From Luteimonas padinae (GTDB lineage Bacteria; Pseudomonadota; Gammaproteobacteria; Xanthomonadales; Xanthomonadaceae): 64,000 nt of DNA. The stretch is from assembly GCF_014652935.1 (NCBI RefSeq), contig NZ_BMZT01000004.1, positions 62,001 to 126,000 on the forward strand, in the 5' to 3' direction. Positions 1 through 9,807 of the stretch are shown here, in pieces (the first letter of the stretch is position 1; the number at the start of each line of letters is the position of its first letter). Both the position numbers and the translations under genes were made by a program. The notes beneath the pieces were generated by a model that did no database searches, had not been told where the DNA came from, and was given only the letters and a program-made list of their open reading frames with translations.

Positions 1-501
1 GCTGGGCGCCTCGAGCGCGCCGCGCAGCATCGACTGCGCCGCGGCGTCGTGGGCGAACACCTTCAGCATCCCGGCGTTCTTGTTGCCGAGCAGGAACTCC
101 ACCGTGCGGTACTGCGCCGACTGGAAGCCCGACGAGGGGCCGAGCAGGTGGCGGAACTCCGCGTATTCGGAGGGCGTGAGGGTCTCCAGCACCGACCACA
201 TCGCGGTGAGCTGGCGCAGCACCGCCTTGCAGCGCGCGAAGATCTTCTGGCAGGGATCCAGCCGCCCCTCGCGCAGGTGGCCGGTCGCGGCCTGCAGCTC
301 GTGCACCAGCAGCTTCAGCCACAGCTCCGAGACCTGGTGCTGGATGATGAACAGCATCTCGTCGTGGTGCGGCGGGTCGGACACCGGATGCTGCGCCGAC
401 AGCAGCCGGTCCAGGTGCAGGTAGCCGCCATAGGTCATGCGCCCCGACAGCTCGGTGTGGATGCCGGCTTCGAGGGCGCGTTCGTTCTGTTCGGTGCTCA
501 T
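1..501 (-). CDS. kynA: Tryptophan 2,3-dioxygenase, 3' end outside window
   Basis: Heme dioxygenase that opens the indole ring of L-tryptophan to N-formylkynurenine, the first step of the kynurenine pathway. The 167 visible N-terminal residues carry family signatures: [11 protein letters not shown], the stretch [19 protein letters not shown] that holds the distal-side histidine region, and [12 protein letters not shown] followed by EFLLGNKN. The ATG at 499-501 begins [10 protein letters not shown]. The gene runs off the left edge, so the proximal heme-ligand histidine is not visible. It is divergent from the secreted nuclease gene, with about 140 bp between the two starts. Confidence 0.95.
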   Translation of the reverse strand, partial: MSTEQNERALEAGIHTELSGRMTYGGYLHLDRLLSAQHPVSDPPHHDEMLFIIQHQVSELWLKLLVHELQAATGHLREGRLDPCQKIFARCKAVLRQLTAMWSVLETLTPSEYAEFRHLLGPSSGFQSAQYRTVEFLLGNKNAGMLKVFAHDAAAQSMLRGALEAPS

Positions 502-638
502 GCGCGAAAGGGTAGCGCAGGCCGCCGCTGCAGCGGCGGCGAGGCCGGCGGCCGTGTCACCCTGCTGCCGCATCGCTGGTGCACAATCGCGAGGCCGCGG
601 CGGGGGCCGCGCCAGCCATCTTCCAGGGGAACCATACG

Positions 639-3600
639 ATGCAACCGATTCCGCGCCGCCTGGCGCTCGCCCTTGCCCTGTCCGCGGCCATCGGCGCCGC
701 CCAGGCCGACAGCACGCCGCAGACCCTGCCGTTCGCGCAGGACTGGACCGATACCGGCCTGATCACCGCCAACGACGACTGGTCGAACGTGCCCGGCATC
801 CTCGGTTTCCTCGGCGGCGACCTGACCTCGGCCAACGGCGTGGACCCGCAGACCGTGCTCGGCGCCGACGCGACCGGCGTCGTCGACGTCATCGCCAACC
901 AGACCAACACCAGCATCACCAACGGCGGCGTGGCCGAATTCCACATCGCCGACCCGGTGGTGGCGCTGCAGGGCAGCGGTTCGGCGGATGCGCCCTATCT
1001 CAGGATCCACCTCGACACCCGCGGCGCGAGCGGCATCCAGGTGTCCTACCGCCTGCGCGACGTCGACGCTTCGGCGGACGACGCCGCCCAGCAGGTCGCG
1101 CTGCACTACCGCGTCGGCGGCACCGGCGACTTCGTCAACGTGCCCGAGGCCTACGTGGCCGACGCGAGCAGCCCCGGCGGCACCCGCGAGACGCCGGTGT
1201 CGGTGACCCTGCCCGCCGCCGCCGACAACCAGGCCCTGGTCGAGCTGCGGATCATGACGACGAACGCCGCCGGCAACGACGAATGGGTCGGCATCGACGA
1301 CATCAGCGTGGTCGCCGCCGGCGTCGGCTCCACCCCGGTGATCAACGTCGGCAACGGCAGCGTGGCCGAGGGCGATTCGGGCATCACCGAGATGTTCTTC
1401 CAGGTCGCCCTGACCCGGCCCGCCGGCCCCGGCGGCGTCAGCTTCGCCTATGCGACGGTCGACGGCACCGCGCTGGCCGGCCAGGACTACATCGCCGAAA
1501 GCGGCACCGCCATCATCGCCGAAGGCGACACTTCGGCCCTGCTCTCGATCGGCGTGATCGGCGACACCGTGGCCGAGCCCGACGAAACCTTCGGCCTCGC
1601 GCTGTCGAACATCTCCGGCGCGCAGCATGGCACCCTCGTGGGCACCGGGACCATCGTCAACGACGATTTCGCGATCGTGCCGATCGCCGCCATCCAGGGA
1701 CCGGGCGCGACCTCGCCGCTGGCCGGCCAGTCGGTCGTCACCGAGGGCATCGTCACCGCGCGCAAGAACAACGGCTTCTTCCTGCAGACCGCGGACGGCC
1801 AGGACGACGGCGACGACGCAACGTCCGAAGGCATCTTCGTGTTCACCGCCGGCGCGCCCCCGGCCGCCGCCACCGTCGGCAACCGCGTGCGCGTGCAGGC
1901 CACGGTGGAGGAGTACATCCCCGCCGCGGACCCGTACCAGCTGCCGATGACCGAGCTCACCTTCGCCACTGTCACCCAGCTCGGTACCGGCCATGCGCTG
2001 CCGGCGCCGGTGGTGCTGTCGGCCGACAGCGTGCTGCCCGATGGCCCGCTCGACCAGCTCGAGGCCTACGAGGGCATGCGCGTCAGCATCCCCAGCGCCA
2101 CCGTGGTCGCGCCCACCCGCGGCAACACCAGCGAAGCCAACGCCACCTCGACCGGCAACGGCCAGTTCGCGGTGGTCGTCACCGGCGTGCCGCGCCCGCT
2201 GCGCGAGGCCGGCATCCAGGTGCCCGACCCGGATCCGAGCGGCACCACCGCCACCGCCATCCCGCGCTGGGACTTCAACCCCGAAGTCATCGCCGTGGAC
2301 AGCGACACCATCGGCGCGCCGCAGGCCGACCTGGCCGCCGGCTGCCGGATCGTCGACGGCACGCTCACCGGCCCGCTCGACTACACCTTCCGCCGCTACA
2401 CGATCTACCCCGAAGGCGCGCTGGCGACCGCCTGCGACGGCCGCGACCAGCCGCGCGGCGCGGTCGTGCCGAGCGAGGACCACGCCACCTTCGCCACCTA
2501 CAACCTGCAGCGTTTCTTCGACACGGTGAACGACCCCGCGATCAGCGAGCCGGTGCTCACTGCCGACGCGTTCGCGGCCCGGCTCAACAAGGCCTCGCTC
2601 GGCATCCGCGCCTACATGCATTCGCCCGACGTGATCGGGGTCAGCGAGGTCGAGAACCTCGGCGCGCTGCAGGCGCTGGCCGCCAAGGTCAACGCCGACG
2701 CGGTCGCGATGGGCGCGCCCGATCCGGGCTATGTCGCCTATCTCGAGGAAGGCAACGACGTCGGCGGCATCGACGTCGGCTTCCTGGTGAAGGCCGGCGA
2801 CGTCGCCGCGGGCCTGGCGCGCGTGGACGTGCTGTCGGTCGAGCAGGTCGGCAAGGACGTCAGCTGGACCTACGCCCCCTCGGGCGAGACCAGCCTGCTC
2901 AACGACCGCCCGCCGCTGGTGCTCGACGCGGTGGTGAACTTCGCCGACGGCCGCACGCTGCCGGTCACCGTGGTCACGGTGCACCAGCGCTCGCTCAACG
3001 ACGTCGAAAGCGAAGACGCTGCCGGTACCGGCACCCGCGGCGACCGCGTGCGCCAGAAGCGCCAGCTGCAGGCAGAGTTCCTCGCGGACATGCTGCAGGA
3101 CAGGCAGGCGGCCGACCCGGAGCGCGGACTCGTGGTGCTCGGCGACTTCAACGCCTTCGAGTTCAACGACGGCTACGCCGACGTCATGGGTACCGTCATC
3201 GGCATGCCGTCGGCCGACGACACCACCGCGGTCAATGGCGACGGCGCCGACCTGGTCGAGCCTGACCTGGTCAACGCGACCTACTTCCTGGATCCGTCCG
3301 AGCGCTACTCGTTCGTGTTCGAGAACAACGCGCAGTCGCTCGACCACATCCTGCTCAACGAGGCGGCGCTGGGCTCGCAGATCAACTCGTGGACGATCAG
3401 CCACGCGCGCCTCAACGCCGACTTCCCGGAAACCGCGCGCAATGACGCCAACAGCGCCGCGCGCCTGTCCGACCACGATCCGTCGGTGCTGATGCTGCGC
3501 CTGCAGGCGGTGCAGTTCGCGGACATGGCGGCCGTGGTGACCGCGCCGCAGCCGGTGGTCGCGGTGGCCGGCAGCATGGTCTGGCAGGTCACGGCCAGCA

Positions 3601-4301
3601 ACGCCGGTCCCGACGCGGCGCAGTTCCCCGGCCTGGGCTTCGCGGTGGACGCGGCGCTGCCGCAGCTGGCGGTCACGGCGCCCACCGGCTGGACGTGCGG
3701 CCCGACCACCGTCGAGGGCGATGACAGCAGCATCGCGTGCACGGCCGACACGCTGGCCAGCGGCCAGTCCGCCGCGTTCAGCGTCTCGGGCGTGGCCACG
3801 CCGGAGACGGCCGGCACCGCCGTGACGCTGACGGCGGCGGCGACGTCGCAGACGCAGGATCCCGACAGCGCCAACGACAGCGACAGCGCGGCGATCGCGG
3901 TGGAGGTGCAGGCCGACCTGGGCGTGCAGGTGTCCGGAGCGTCCACGCACTCGCGCGGCGCCACCACCAACCACTCGATCGTGGTGAACAACAACGGGCC
4001 GTCCGCGGCGCCGGTTCCGGTGGTCGAGATCGTGACCTCGGTGCCGCGCGCACGCGTCACGGTCGAGCCCTCCCCGGGCTGGACCTGCGCGCCCGCGGCC
4101 ACCTCCGCGTTCCGGGCCACGTGCACGGCCGACGGCGGCGCCATGCCGGCCAGCGCGACCGCGCTGTTCAGCGTGGTGATCGACACCTCGGGCAGGCTGA
4201 TGCCCCCGCTGTTCCGGATCGAGGCGGCAGTGGACTCCGCCGCCACCGACCCGGCGCTGCATGACAATGCCGACGCGATGCAGGTGAAGACCGTCCGCTG
4301 A
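639..4301 (+). CDS. Secreted ExeM/NucH-type endonuclease with Calx-beta domain
   Basis: Predicted extracellular nuclease of 1220 residues. ATG 639 is chosen because it follows a GGGGA ribosome site and starts a signal peptide (residues 1-24, ending AAQADS); an in-frame ATG at 579 would add a non-signal tail. In order: an N-terminal beta-rich region; a Calx-beta repeat at about 233-340 (SVAEGDSG ... [13 protein letters not shown] ... IVNDD); an OB-like ExeM domain from about 348 (NGFFLQT); an endonuclease/exonuclease/phosphatase domain from about 615 ([36 protein letters not shown]), with the Mg-binding and catalytic Asp, Asn and His residues present. The last ~260 residues hold two DUF11-like adhesive repeats. 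Likely acts on extracellular DNA for nutrition or biofilm remodelling. No neighbour is functionally linked. Confidence 0.88.
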   Translation: MQPIPRRLALALALSAAIGAAQADSTPQTLPFAQDWTDTGLITANDDWSNVPGILGFLGGDLTSANGVDPQTVLGADATGVVDVIANQTNTSITNGGVAEFHIADPVVALQGSGSADAPYLRIHLDTRGASGIQVSYRLRDVDASADDAAQQVALHYRVGGTGDFVNVPEAYVADASSPGGTRETPVSVTLPAAADNQALVELRIMTTNAAGNDEWVGIDDISVVAAGVGSTPVINVGNGSVAEGDSGITEMFFQVALTRPAGPGGVSFAYATVDGTALAGQDYIAESGTAIIAEGDTSALLSIGVIGDTVAEPDETFGLALSNISGAQHGTLVGTGTIVNDDFAIVPIAAIQGPGATSPLAGQSVVTEGIVTARKNNGFFLQTADGQDDGDDATSEGIFVFTAGAPPAAATVGNRVRVQATVEEYIPAADPYQLPMTELTFATVTQLGTGHALPAPVVLSADSVLPDGPLDQLEAYEGMRVSIPSATVVAPTRGNTSEANATSTGNGQFAVVVTGVPRPLREAGIQVPDPDPSGTTATAIPRWDFNPEVIAVDSDTIGAPQADLAAGCRIVDGTLTGPLDYTFRRYTIYPEGALATACDGRDQPRGAVVPSEDHATFATYNLQRFFDTVNDPAISEPVLTADAFAARLNKASLGIRAYMHSPDVIGVSEVENLGALQALAAKVNADAVAMGAPDPGYVAYLEEGNDVGGIDVGFLVKAGDVAAGLARVDVLSVEQVGKDVSWTYAPSGETSLLNDRPPLVLDAVVNFADGRTLPVTVVTVHQRSLNDVESEDAAGTGTRGDRVRQKRQLQAEFLADMLQDRQAADPERGLVVLGDFNAFEFNDGYADVMGTVIGMPSADDTTAVNGDGADLVEPDLVNATYFLDPSERYSFVFENNAQSLDHILLNEAALGSQINSWTISHARLNADFPETARNDANSAARLSDHDPSVLMLRLQAVQFADMAAVVTAPQPVVAVAGSMVWQVTASNAGPDAAQFPGLGFAVDAALPQLAVTAPTGWTCGPTTVEGDDSSIACTADTLASGQSAAFSVSGVATPETAGTAVTLTAAATSQTQDPDSANDSDSAAIAVEVQADLGVQVSGASTHSRGATTNHSIVVNNNGPSAAPVPVVEIVTSVPRARVTVEPSPGWTCAPAATSAFRATCTADGGAMPASATALFSVVIDTSGRLMPPLFRIEAAVDSAATDPALHDNADAMQVKTVR

Positions 4302-4325
4302 GGCCTGCGCTCCGGCGGGACCAGG

Positions 4326-4354
4326 AAAGCGCGGCCCACGGGCCGCGCTTTTTC
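4326..4354 (+). terminator. Rho-independent terminator after the nuclease gene
   Basis: A perfect 11-bp stem, AAAGCGCGGCC with GGCCGCGCTTT around a 4-base loop, is followed directly by T residues. It lies 25 bp after the stop codon of the nuclease gene and before the dehydrogenase operon. Confidence 0.8.
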
Positions 4355-4470
4355 GTGCCTTCCCGGATCGCCCCTCGCGACGCGCCGCGGGTTGCCGCAG
4401 CGCGCAAAGACCCCCGCATCCCCGGCGGGTATCATGTCCGGCTCCTGTGGATGACCGAGCACGTGACCGC

Positions 4471-5544
4471 ATGAGCGTTGCCGCAAGCTTCGAGATCGAA
4501 TACCTCCAGTACCTGGGCCCCGACGGCACCCTGGTGGCGGACCTGCCGCCCGAGGCCCCGTCGGCCGCCGACATCCTGCCGCTGTTCCGGCAGATGCTGC
4601 TGGTGCGCACCTTCGACGCCAAGGCCATCGCGCTGCAGCGCACCGGCAAGCTCGGCACCTACGCCGCCTGCCTCGGCCACGAGGCCACCCACGTCGGCAT
4701 CGGCGCCTCGATGCGCCCCGAGGACGTGTTCGCCCCCAGCTACCGCGAGTACGGCGCCCAGTTCATGCGCGGGGTGAAGCCGCGCGAGGTGCTGATGTAC
4801 TGGGGCGGCGACGAGCGCGGCAACGATTTCTCCGGCCCGAAGCACGACTTCCCCTGGTGCGTGCCGATCGCGACCCAGTGCCTGCACGCGGCCGGCTCGG
4901 CGCTGGCGTTCAAGCTCCGCGGCGAGGACCGCGTGGCCGTGACCTGCTGCGGCGACGGCGGCTCGTCGAAGACCGACACCTACGCGGCCATCAACTCGGC
5001 CGGCGCCTACGCCCTGCCCTTCATCCAGTGCATCATCAACAACGGCTGGGCGATCTCGGTGCCGCGCAAGTCGCAGACCGGCGCGAAGACGCTCGCGCAG
5101 AAGGGCCTGGCCGGCGGCCTGCACTGCCTGCAGGTGGACGGCAACGACCTGTTCGCCGTGCTCGAGGGCATGCGTCGCGCCATGGAACGCGCGCGCTCCG
5201 GTGAGGGCGGCAGCGTCATCGAGTTCATGACCTACCGCCTGCACGACCACACCACTGCCGACGACGCCCGACGCTACCGCGACGAGGCCGAGGTCAAGGA
5301 CGCCTGGACCCGCGACCCGATGACCCGCCTGCGCACCTGGCTCACCGCCCAGGGCGTGTGGGACGAGGCGCAGGAGAAGGCCTGGGTCGAGGAGTGCGGC
5401 CAGATGGTCGACGTCGAAATCAACGCCTACCTGGAGAGCAAGGTGCAGCCCGTGGAAGCCATGTTCGACCATCTCTACGCCGATCCGCCGGCCGACCTGC
5501 TCGAGCAGCGCGCCGCCGCCATCGCCCTGGAGAAGCGTTCGTGA
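4471..5544 (+). CDS. 2-oxoacid dehydrogenase E1 alpha (branched-chain or pyruvate)
   Basis: Thiamine-diphosphate-dependent decarboxylase alpha subunit, 357 residues. The ThDP/Mg motif GDGGSSKTDTYAAINSAG ending NN is clear, as are the E1 alpha signature LGHEATHVGIG and the phospho-loop-like region YRLHDHTTADDARRYRDE. ATG 4471 gives the family-like start; an in-frame GTG lies at 4447. The gene overlaps E1 beta by 4 bp (GTGA). Heterotetrameric E1 with a single-lipoyl E2 fits either pyruvate or branched-chain keto acids. Because this bacterial group makes mainly iso-branched fatty acids, I favour branched-chain substrates, but sequence alone does not settle it. No E3 gene is adjacent. Confidence 0.88.
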   Translation: MSVAASFEIEYLQYLGPDGTLVADLPPEAPSAADILPLFRQMLLVRTFDAKAIALQRTGKLGTYAACLGHEATHVGIGASMRPEDVFAPSYREYGAQFMRGVKPREVLMYWGGDERGNDFSGPKHDFPWCVPIATQCLHAAGSALAFKLRGEDRVAVTCCGDGGSSKTDTYAAINSAGAYALPFIQCIINNGWAISVPRKSQTGAKTLAQKGLAGGLHCLQVDGNDLFAVLEGMRRAMERARSGEGGSVIEFMTYRLHDHTTADDARRYRDEAEVKDAWTRDPMTRLRTWLTAQGVWDEAQEKAWVEECGQMVDVEINAYLESKVQPVEAMFDHLYADPPADLLEQRAAAIALEKRS

Positions 5545-6548
5545 GCGCCGTGGCGAAGGACGCGGCACCGGCCGCCATCACCCTGATCGAGGCGATCACC
5601 CAGGCACTGGCCTACGAGATGCGCAACGACGATTCCGTCGTCGTGCTGGGCGAGGACGTGGGCGTCAACGGCGGCGTGTTCCGCGCCACCGCGGGCCTGC
5701 ACGCCGAGTTCGGCGACCTGCGCGTGATCGACACCCCGCTGGATGAAACCACGATTGCCGGTTTGACCGTCGGCATGGCCGCGCAGGGCATGAAGCCGGT
5801 GGCCGAGGCCCAGTTCGACGGCTTCGTCTATCCGATGCTCGACCATGTGATCTGCCACGCCGCGCGCTTCCGCTATCGCACCCGCGGCCGCCTGACCTGC
5901 CCGATGGTGCTGCGCGTGCCGTGGGGCGGCGGCATCCGCGCGCCCGAGCACCACTCCGAGGCCAACGAGGCGCTGTTCACCAACGTGCCGGGCCTGCGCG
6001 TGGTCCTGCCCTCGTCGCCGGCGCGCGCCTACGGCCTGCTGCTGGCCGCGATCCGCGAAGAGGATCCGGTGATCTTCTTCGAGCCCAAGCGCATCTACCG
6101 CCAGTACAAGGAAGTGGTGCCCGACGACGGCGAGGCGCTGCCGCTGGACGTGTGCTTCGTGCTGCGCGACGGCACCGACGTGACCCTGGTGACCTGGGGC
6201 GCGCAGGTGAAGGAGACGCTGGAAGCCGCCGAGGCGCTGGCGAAGGACGGCATCAGCGCCGAGGTCATCGACGTCGCCACGCTCAAGCCGCTTGACTTCG
6301 CCACCATCGCCGAATCGGTGGCGAAAACCGGCCGCTGCGTGATCGTGCACGAGGCGCCCAAGACCGCCGGCTTCGGCGGCGAGATCGCCGCGCGCCTGGC
6401 CGAGGAGTGCATGTACGACCTGCTGGCGCCGGTCGAGCGCGTCACCGGCTACGACACGCACATCCCGCTGTTCCGGCTGGAAATGAAGTACCTGCCGAGC
6501 GTCGAGAAGATCGTCGCCGCGGCGAAGCGGGCGATGGCCGCCGGCTGA
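5541..6548 (+). CDS. 2-oxoacid dehydrogenase E1 beta
   Basis: Beta subunit of the E1 decarboxylase, 335 residues, translationally coupled to E1 alpha by a GTGA overlap (GTG start at 5541). Motifs: TLIEAITQALAYEM, VLGEDVG, DTPLDETTIAGLTVGMA, AQFDGFVYPMLD, and the C-terminal transketolase domain with VIDVATLKPLDFATI and TAGFGGEIAARLAEE. Forms the E1 alpha2-beta2 tetramer that hands the acyl group to the lipoyl arm of the E2 encoded 200 bp downstream. Pyruvate versus branched-chain specificity is unresolved, as for the alpha subunit. Confidence 0.9.
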   Translation: MSAVAKDAAPAAITLIEAITQALAYEMRNDDSVVVLGEDVGVNGGVFRATAGLHAEFGDLRVIDTPLDETTIAGLTVGMAAQGMKPVAEAQFDGFVYPMLDHVICHAARFRYRTRGRLTCPMVLRVPWGGGIRAPEHHSEANEALFTNVPGLRVVLPSSPARAYGLLLAAIREEDPVIFFEPKRIYRQYKEVVPDDGEALPLDVCFVLRDGTDVTLVTWGAQVKETLEAAEALAKDGISAEVIDVATLKPLDFATIAESVAKTGRCVIVHEAPKTAGFGGEIAARLAEECMYDLLAPVERVTGYDTHIPLFRLEMKYLPSVEKIVAAAKRAMAAG

Positions 6549-6750
6549 GGACATTCGGCGGGGCCGTTCACGCGGCTCCGCCAACCCGCCGCGAAGGCAG
6601 CGCGTCCCGCGCGACGGGGCAGCTGCAGGACGCGGCAGGCGCACTGACAATGACATCGCAGGGCCCGCAGCATCGGCACAGCACGCCGGCATCGGGCCAG
6701 TGACCAGATCGAACCGCTCCCGCAGGGAGCACCGGATTCCCGAGGACACC
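6549..6750. other. Gap between E1 beta and E2
   Basis: A 202-bp spacer inside the presumed operon. I see no gene and no clear terminator; it ends with GAGGA 5 bp before the E2 ATG. It may hold a separate promoter for E2, but none is obvious. Confidence 0.4.
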
Positions 6751-8190
6751 ATGGCCGACAAGAAGACCTTCCACCTCCCCGACCTTGGCGAAGGCCTGCC
6801 CGACGCGACCATCGTCGAATGGTTCGTGAAAGTCGGCGACACCGTGCGCCTGGACGAGAACCTGGTGTCGATGGAGACCGCCAAGGCCGTGGTCGAGGTG
6901 CCCTCGCCGGTCTCGGGCAAGGTGCTGAAGCTGGCCGGCGGCGCCGGCGACGTGGTGATCACCGGCGCGATGCTGGCCGAGTTCGAGATCGACCCCAGCC
7001 TGCCACAGCGCGCCGAGGGCCAGGACACCGGCCACCACCACGGCGGCGGCCACGGCGTGGGCAGCGAGGATCCGGCGCCCGACCACCGCGTGGTCGCCTC
7101 CGACGAGGGCGGCGCGATCGAGGACGCCGGCGAGCCGGCACCGAAGGCAACCGCCACCGGCGAGCGCGCCGACAGCGGCACCGTGGTCGGCGCCATGCAG
7201 TCCTCCGACGCCGTGCATACCGAACAGGCCGTGGCCGTGGGCGGCGTGCGCGCCATGCCCGCCGTGCGCGCCCAGGCGCGCAAGCTCAAGGTCGACCTGT
7301 CGCGCGTGCGCGGCACCGGTCCCGACGGCACCGTGACCATGGCCGACGTGAAGCGGGCCGCGGCCGACGGCAGCGCCGCTGTGGGAGCAGCTACAGCTGC
7401 GACCCGCGGTGCGGCAATGGCCAATACTTCCGGCCAGCCCGGGGTCGCAGCTGTAGCTGCTCCTACAGGGGCGAGCGGGGCGGACCGCGGGCGCACCGCG
7501 CTCTCCGCCTCGGGCAAGCCGATGCGCACGCAGCCGCCGGGCGTCACCGCCAGCGGCCAGCCCGAGCAGCTCAAGGGCGTGCGCCGCAACATGGCGCGGG
7601 TCATGGCCGACGCGCACAGCAAGGTCGTGCCGACCACGCTCGTCGACGACGCCGACCTGCACGCCTGGGTCGGCAAGCAGGACATCACCGCGCGCCTGAT
7701 CCGCGCCATCTGCGCCGCGGCGAAGGCGGTGCCGGCGCTCAACGCCTGGTTCGACGGTGACAATCTCACCCGCACGATGCATCCGCACGTCGACATCGGC
7801 ATCGCCGTGGACACCGACGACGGCCTGTTCGTGCCGGCCCTGCGCAACGCCGATGTGCTCGACGCGGCCGGCGTGCGCGCCGGCATCCAGCGCCTGCGCG
7901 CCCAGGTCGAGGACCGCAGCATCCCGGCCAGCGAGCTCTCGGGCTACACCATCAGCCTGTCCAACTTCGGCATGTTTGCCGGCCGCTACGCCACGCCCGT
8001 GGTGGTGCCGCCCTGCGTGGCCATCGTCGGCGCCGGCAAGCTCAGCCAGGACGTGGTCGCGGTGATCGGCGGCATCGAAGTGCATCGCCGCATGCCGATC
8101 TCGCTCACCTTCGACCACCGCGCCGCCACCGGCGGCGAGGCCGCGCGCTTCCTCAAGGCGATCCTGGACGACCTGGTGCTTCCCAACTGA
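6751..8190 (+). CDS. Dihydrolipoamide acyltransferase (E2) with repeat-encoded linker
   Basis: E2 core of the complex, 479 residues. Lipoyl domain at residues 1-80 with the lipoylation site Lys45 in METAKA; His/Gly- and Ala-rich linker; peripheral-subunit-binding domain at about 168-205 (AVRAQARKLKVDLSRV ... GPDGTVTMADVK); linker two at about 210-270; then the catalytic domain. The ATG at 6751 has GAGGA upstream. Two oddities: linker two contains a palindromic REP-like doublet (7379-7470) translated in frame as Ala-rich sequence, and the C-terminal motif reads DHRAATGG where the usual E2 motif is DHRxxDG, so Thr replaces the conserved Asp. Some acyltransferase relatives may share this change; I could not check. 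Confidence 0.88.
   Translation: MADKKTFHLPDLGEGLPDATIVEWFVKVGDTVRLDENLVSMETAKAVVEVPSPVSGKVLKLAGGAGDVVITGAMLAEFEIDPSLPQRAEGQDTGHHHGGGHGVGSEDPAPDHRVVASDEGGAIEDAGEPAPKATATGERADSGTVVGAMQSSDAVHTEQAVAVGGVRAMPAVRAQARKLKVDLSRVRGTGPDGTVTMADVKRAAADGSAAVGAATAATRGAAMANTSGQPGVAAVAAPTGASGADRGRTALSASGKPMRTQPPGVTASGQPEQLKGVRRNMARVMADAHSKVVPTTLVDDADLHAWVGKQDITARLIRAICAAAKAVPALNAWFDGDNLTRTMHPHVDIGIAVDTDDGLFVPALRNADVLDAAGVRAGIQRLRAQVEDRSIPASELSGYTISLSNFGMFAGRYATPVVVPPCVAIVGAGKLSQDVVAVIGGIEVHRRMPISLTFDHRAATGGEAARFLKAILDDLVLPN
7379..7470. repeat. REP-like inverted doublet inside the E2 coding sequence
   Basis: Unit one at 7381-7406 reads GGGAGCAGCTACAGCTGCGA and unit two at 7441-7470 is its near-perfect inverse, with a 34-bp spacer. 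The same units occur at 8356-8472 and 54075-54154. Here the doublet is in frame, has no stop in the E2 frame, and encodes Ala/Thr/Pro/Gly-rich sequence suited to a flexible linker. Confidence 0.85.
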
Positions 8191-8355
8191 CGGGCTCCGG
8201 CTGACGGCGGCGCCTGGCGCGCCGCCGCATCGGCGTTCCCGTGGCGGGAGGACTTGCCTGCGTCGGCCGCGGCGTGGAGGATCGGGCGTAGCAGCGGGAC
8301 CCTTTCGGGCCGCACCTCAACCACTGGGACTGACCGGCTGGACTGATCGGTGGAT

Positions 8356-8472
8356 GGGGTCGCAGCTGTAGCTGCTCCTACAGACGGCAGCCGAGGTGGC
8401 CCACACCCCTGTAGGAGCAGCTACAGCGGCGCCCCGTCCCGGTCCACCGCAGGAGCAGCTACAGCTGCGAAC
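8356..8472. repeat. Cluster of three REP-like palindromic units
   Basis: Units at 8356-8383 (GGGTCGCAGCTGTAGCTGCT then CCTACAG), 8406-8430 (CTGTAGGAGCAGCTACAGCG, inverted) and 8449-8472 (CAGGAGCAGCTACAGCTGCG). Each is itself an imperfect palindrome around GCAGCTNNAGCTGC. The cluster lies between convergent genes, so it may also stop transcription. The last unit overlaps the 3' end of the MBL-fold gene and supplies its last codons and TAG stop. Confidence 0.85.
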
Positions 8473-9415
8473 GCCCCGCCGCGCGACGCTCGCGCTCCAG
8501 CCAGGCGACCAGCCCCTGTGCGTTGAGCTCGATATCCATCTCCAGCAGCGCCGGCACCACCCGCTCCGGATCCGTCACCCCGTGGATGCGCGCGCGATCG
8601 ACGTAGAGCTTCGTCAACGCCTGCTTCAGCGCCTCGTGGCGTTCCGGCGCGTCGTCCAGGAACTGCGCCAGCGCGACCATCGCATCCACCTGCTCGATCA
8701 GCCGCAGGCCGACCCGTTGCACGTCACGCACGGCGCCGAAATGGGTCACGTGGCAGACCTTCGGCCCGGCCGCGAGCAGGCGTCTGATCGAATCCTTCAT
8801 CTGCAGCGGATCGAACTGCACCGGCGAGGTGGTCGGGATCGCGAACGACCGGCCGTCGACGTCGAGCTCGCGGTAGGAAATGCCGAAGGCGTCGCCGGTG
8901 AACCAGGCACGCGTGCGTTCGTCCCACACCGACAGGTGGTGGAGCGCATGACCCGGCGTGTGTGCGAGCAGCAGCGGCCTGCCGGCGAGGTCCAGCACCT
9001 GGCCGTCCGCGGCTTCAAGCACGCGCTCCGCAGGCGCCGGCACCAGGCCGCCGTAGGCCACCTCGAACAGGGCATCGCCATAGACCTGGCGCGCGCTCGC
9101 GATCAGCTTCGCCGGATCGACGAGATGCGGCGCACCGCGCGGATGCACCACCAGCTTCGCCGCCGGCAGCTCGCGCAGCAGCGCGCCCGCACCACCGGCA
9201 TGGTCGAGGTGGACGTGGGTGGCGATGAGCCAGTCGACCGCGTCCGGCGCCAGCCCCGCGGCATCGAGCGCCGCGAGCATGTTCGGCACGCTGTGCAGGG
9301 TGCCGCAGTCGATGAAGGCCGCGCGGCCGTTCTCGACCAGCAGCCAGGCGGCGCAGAACGCCGGCCGCTCGCCGAAGCCGGTGTCGATGATGGTGATGCC
9401 GTCGCCTGCCCGCAC
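8459..9415 (-). CDS. MBL-fold metallo-hydrolase
   Basis: 318-residue metallo-beta-lactamase-fold protein. The metal motif THVHLDHAGG (HxHxDH), the later His in TPGHALHHLS, Asp in FTGDAFG and His in THFGAV are all present, so a dinuclear metal site should be intact. The GTG start at 9413-9415 is preceded on the minus strand by AAGGAAAGG at good spacing. The substrate cannot be told from sequence; the relatives I would expect are broad-specificity hydrolases of thioesters or lactones. The final codons and stop come from a REP-like unit, so the C-terminus may have been altered by the repeat. Confidence 0.85.
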   Translation of the reverse strand: MRAGDGITIIDTGFGERPAFCAAWLLVENGRAAFIDCGTLHSVPNMLAALDAAGLAPDAVDWLIATHVHLDHAGGAGALLRELPAAKLVVHPRGAPHLVDPAKLIASARQVYGDALFEVAYGGLVPAPAERVLEAADGQVLDLAGRPLLLAHTPGHALHHLSVWDERTRAWFTGDAFGISYRELDVDGRSFAIPTTSPVQFDPLQMKDSIRRLLAAGPKVCHVTHFGAVRDVQRVGLRLIEQVDAMVALAQFLDDAPERHEALKQALTKLYVDRARIHGVTDPERVVPALLEMDIELNAQGLVAWLERERRAAGRSQL

Positions 9416-9498
9416 GCCCTTTCCTTACACCGTGGACCACGCTGCAGTCTAGCGACCAGCACTGCCCGCGCCGATGCGGCCTTGGTCGAACGCGTCGC

Positions 9499-9807
9499 TC
9501 AGCGGCGGCGGAACAGCAGCATCCGCAGCACGAACGCCACCAGCATCGCCGCCAGGAACACGCCATAGCCCGCCGCGGTGGCGAGGATGTGCCGCCACAT
9601 GCGCCCGTGCGCGGGATCGGCGAGGTCCTGCAGCCAGTACAGGCTGGCCACGAACAGCGCCAGCGACGCGAGGATCGCGGCCAGGTCGTAGAGACGGCGC
9701 GCGACGCCGCGCGGCTGCCGCGGCCAGATCCAGAACAGCGCGGACAGGATCAGGAACCAGGGCAGAAACAGGATCAGGGTGAGGTTGTTCTCGACCAGGG
9801 GGTTCAC
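9499..9807 (-). CDS. Conserved three-helix inner-membrane protein, unknown function
   Basis: 102 residues with three hydrophobic segments: about 8-28 (LILFLPWFLILSALFWIW), 42-60 and 76-98. The ATG overlaps the trpS stop codon (ATGA at 9804-9807), so it is probably translated together with trpS. I recognise no domain; a partner of trpS in the membrane is not suggested by the sequence, and the coupling may be incidental. Confidence 0.75.
   Translation of the reverse strand: MNPLVENNLTLILFLPWFLILSALFWIWPRQPRGVARRLYDLAAILASLALFVASLYWLQDLADPAHGRMWRHILATAAGYGVFLAAMLVAFVLRMLLFRRR

Noticed and set aside
498-4658. 1386-codon open frame on the minus strand across the nuclease gene
   Set aside because: Shadow of the plus-strand nuclease gene in GC-rich DNA; low-complexity Arg/Gly/His-rich translation, no domain, no start signals.
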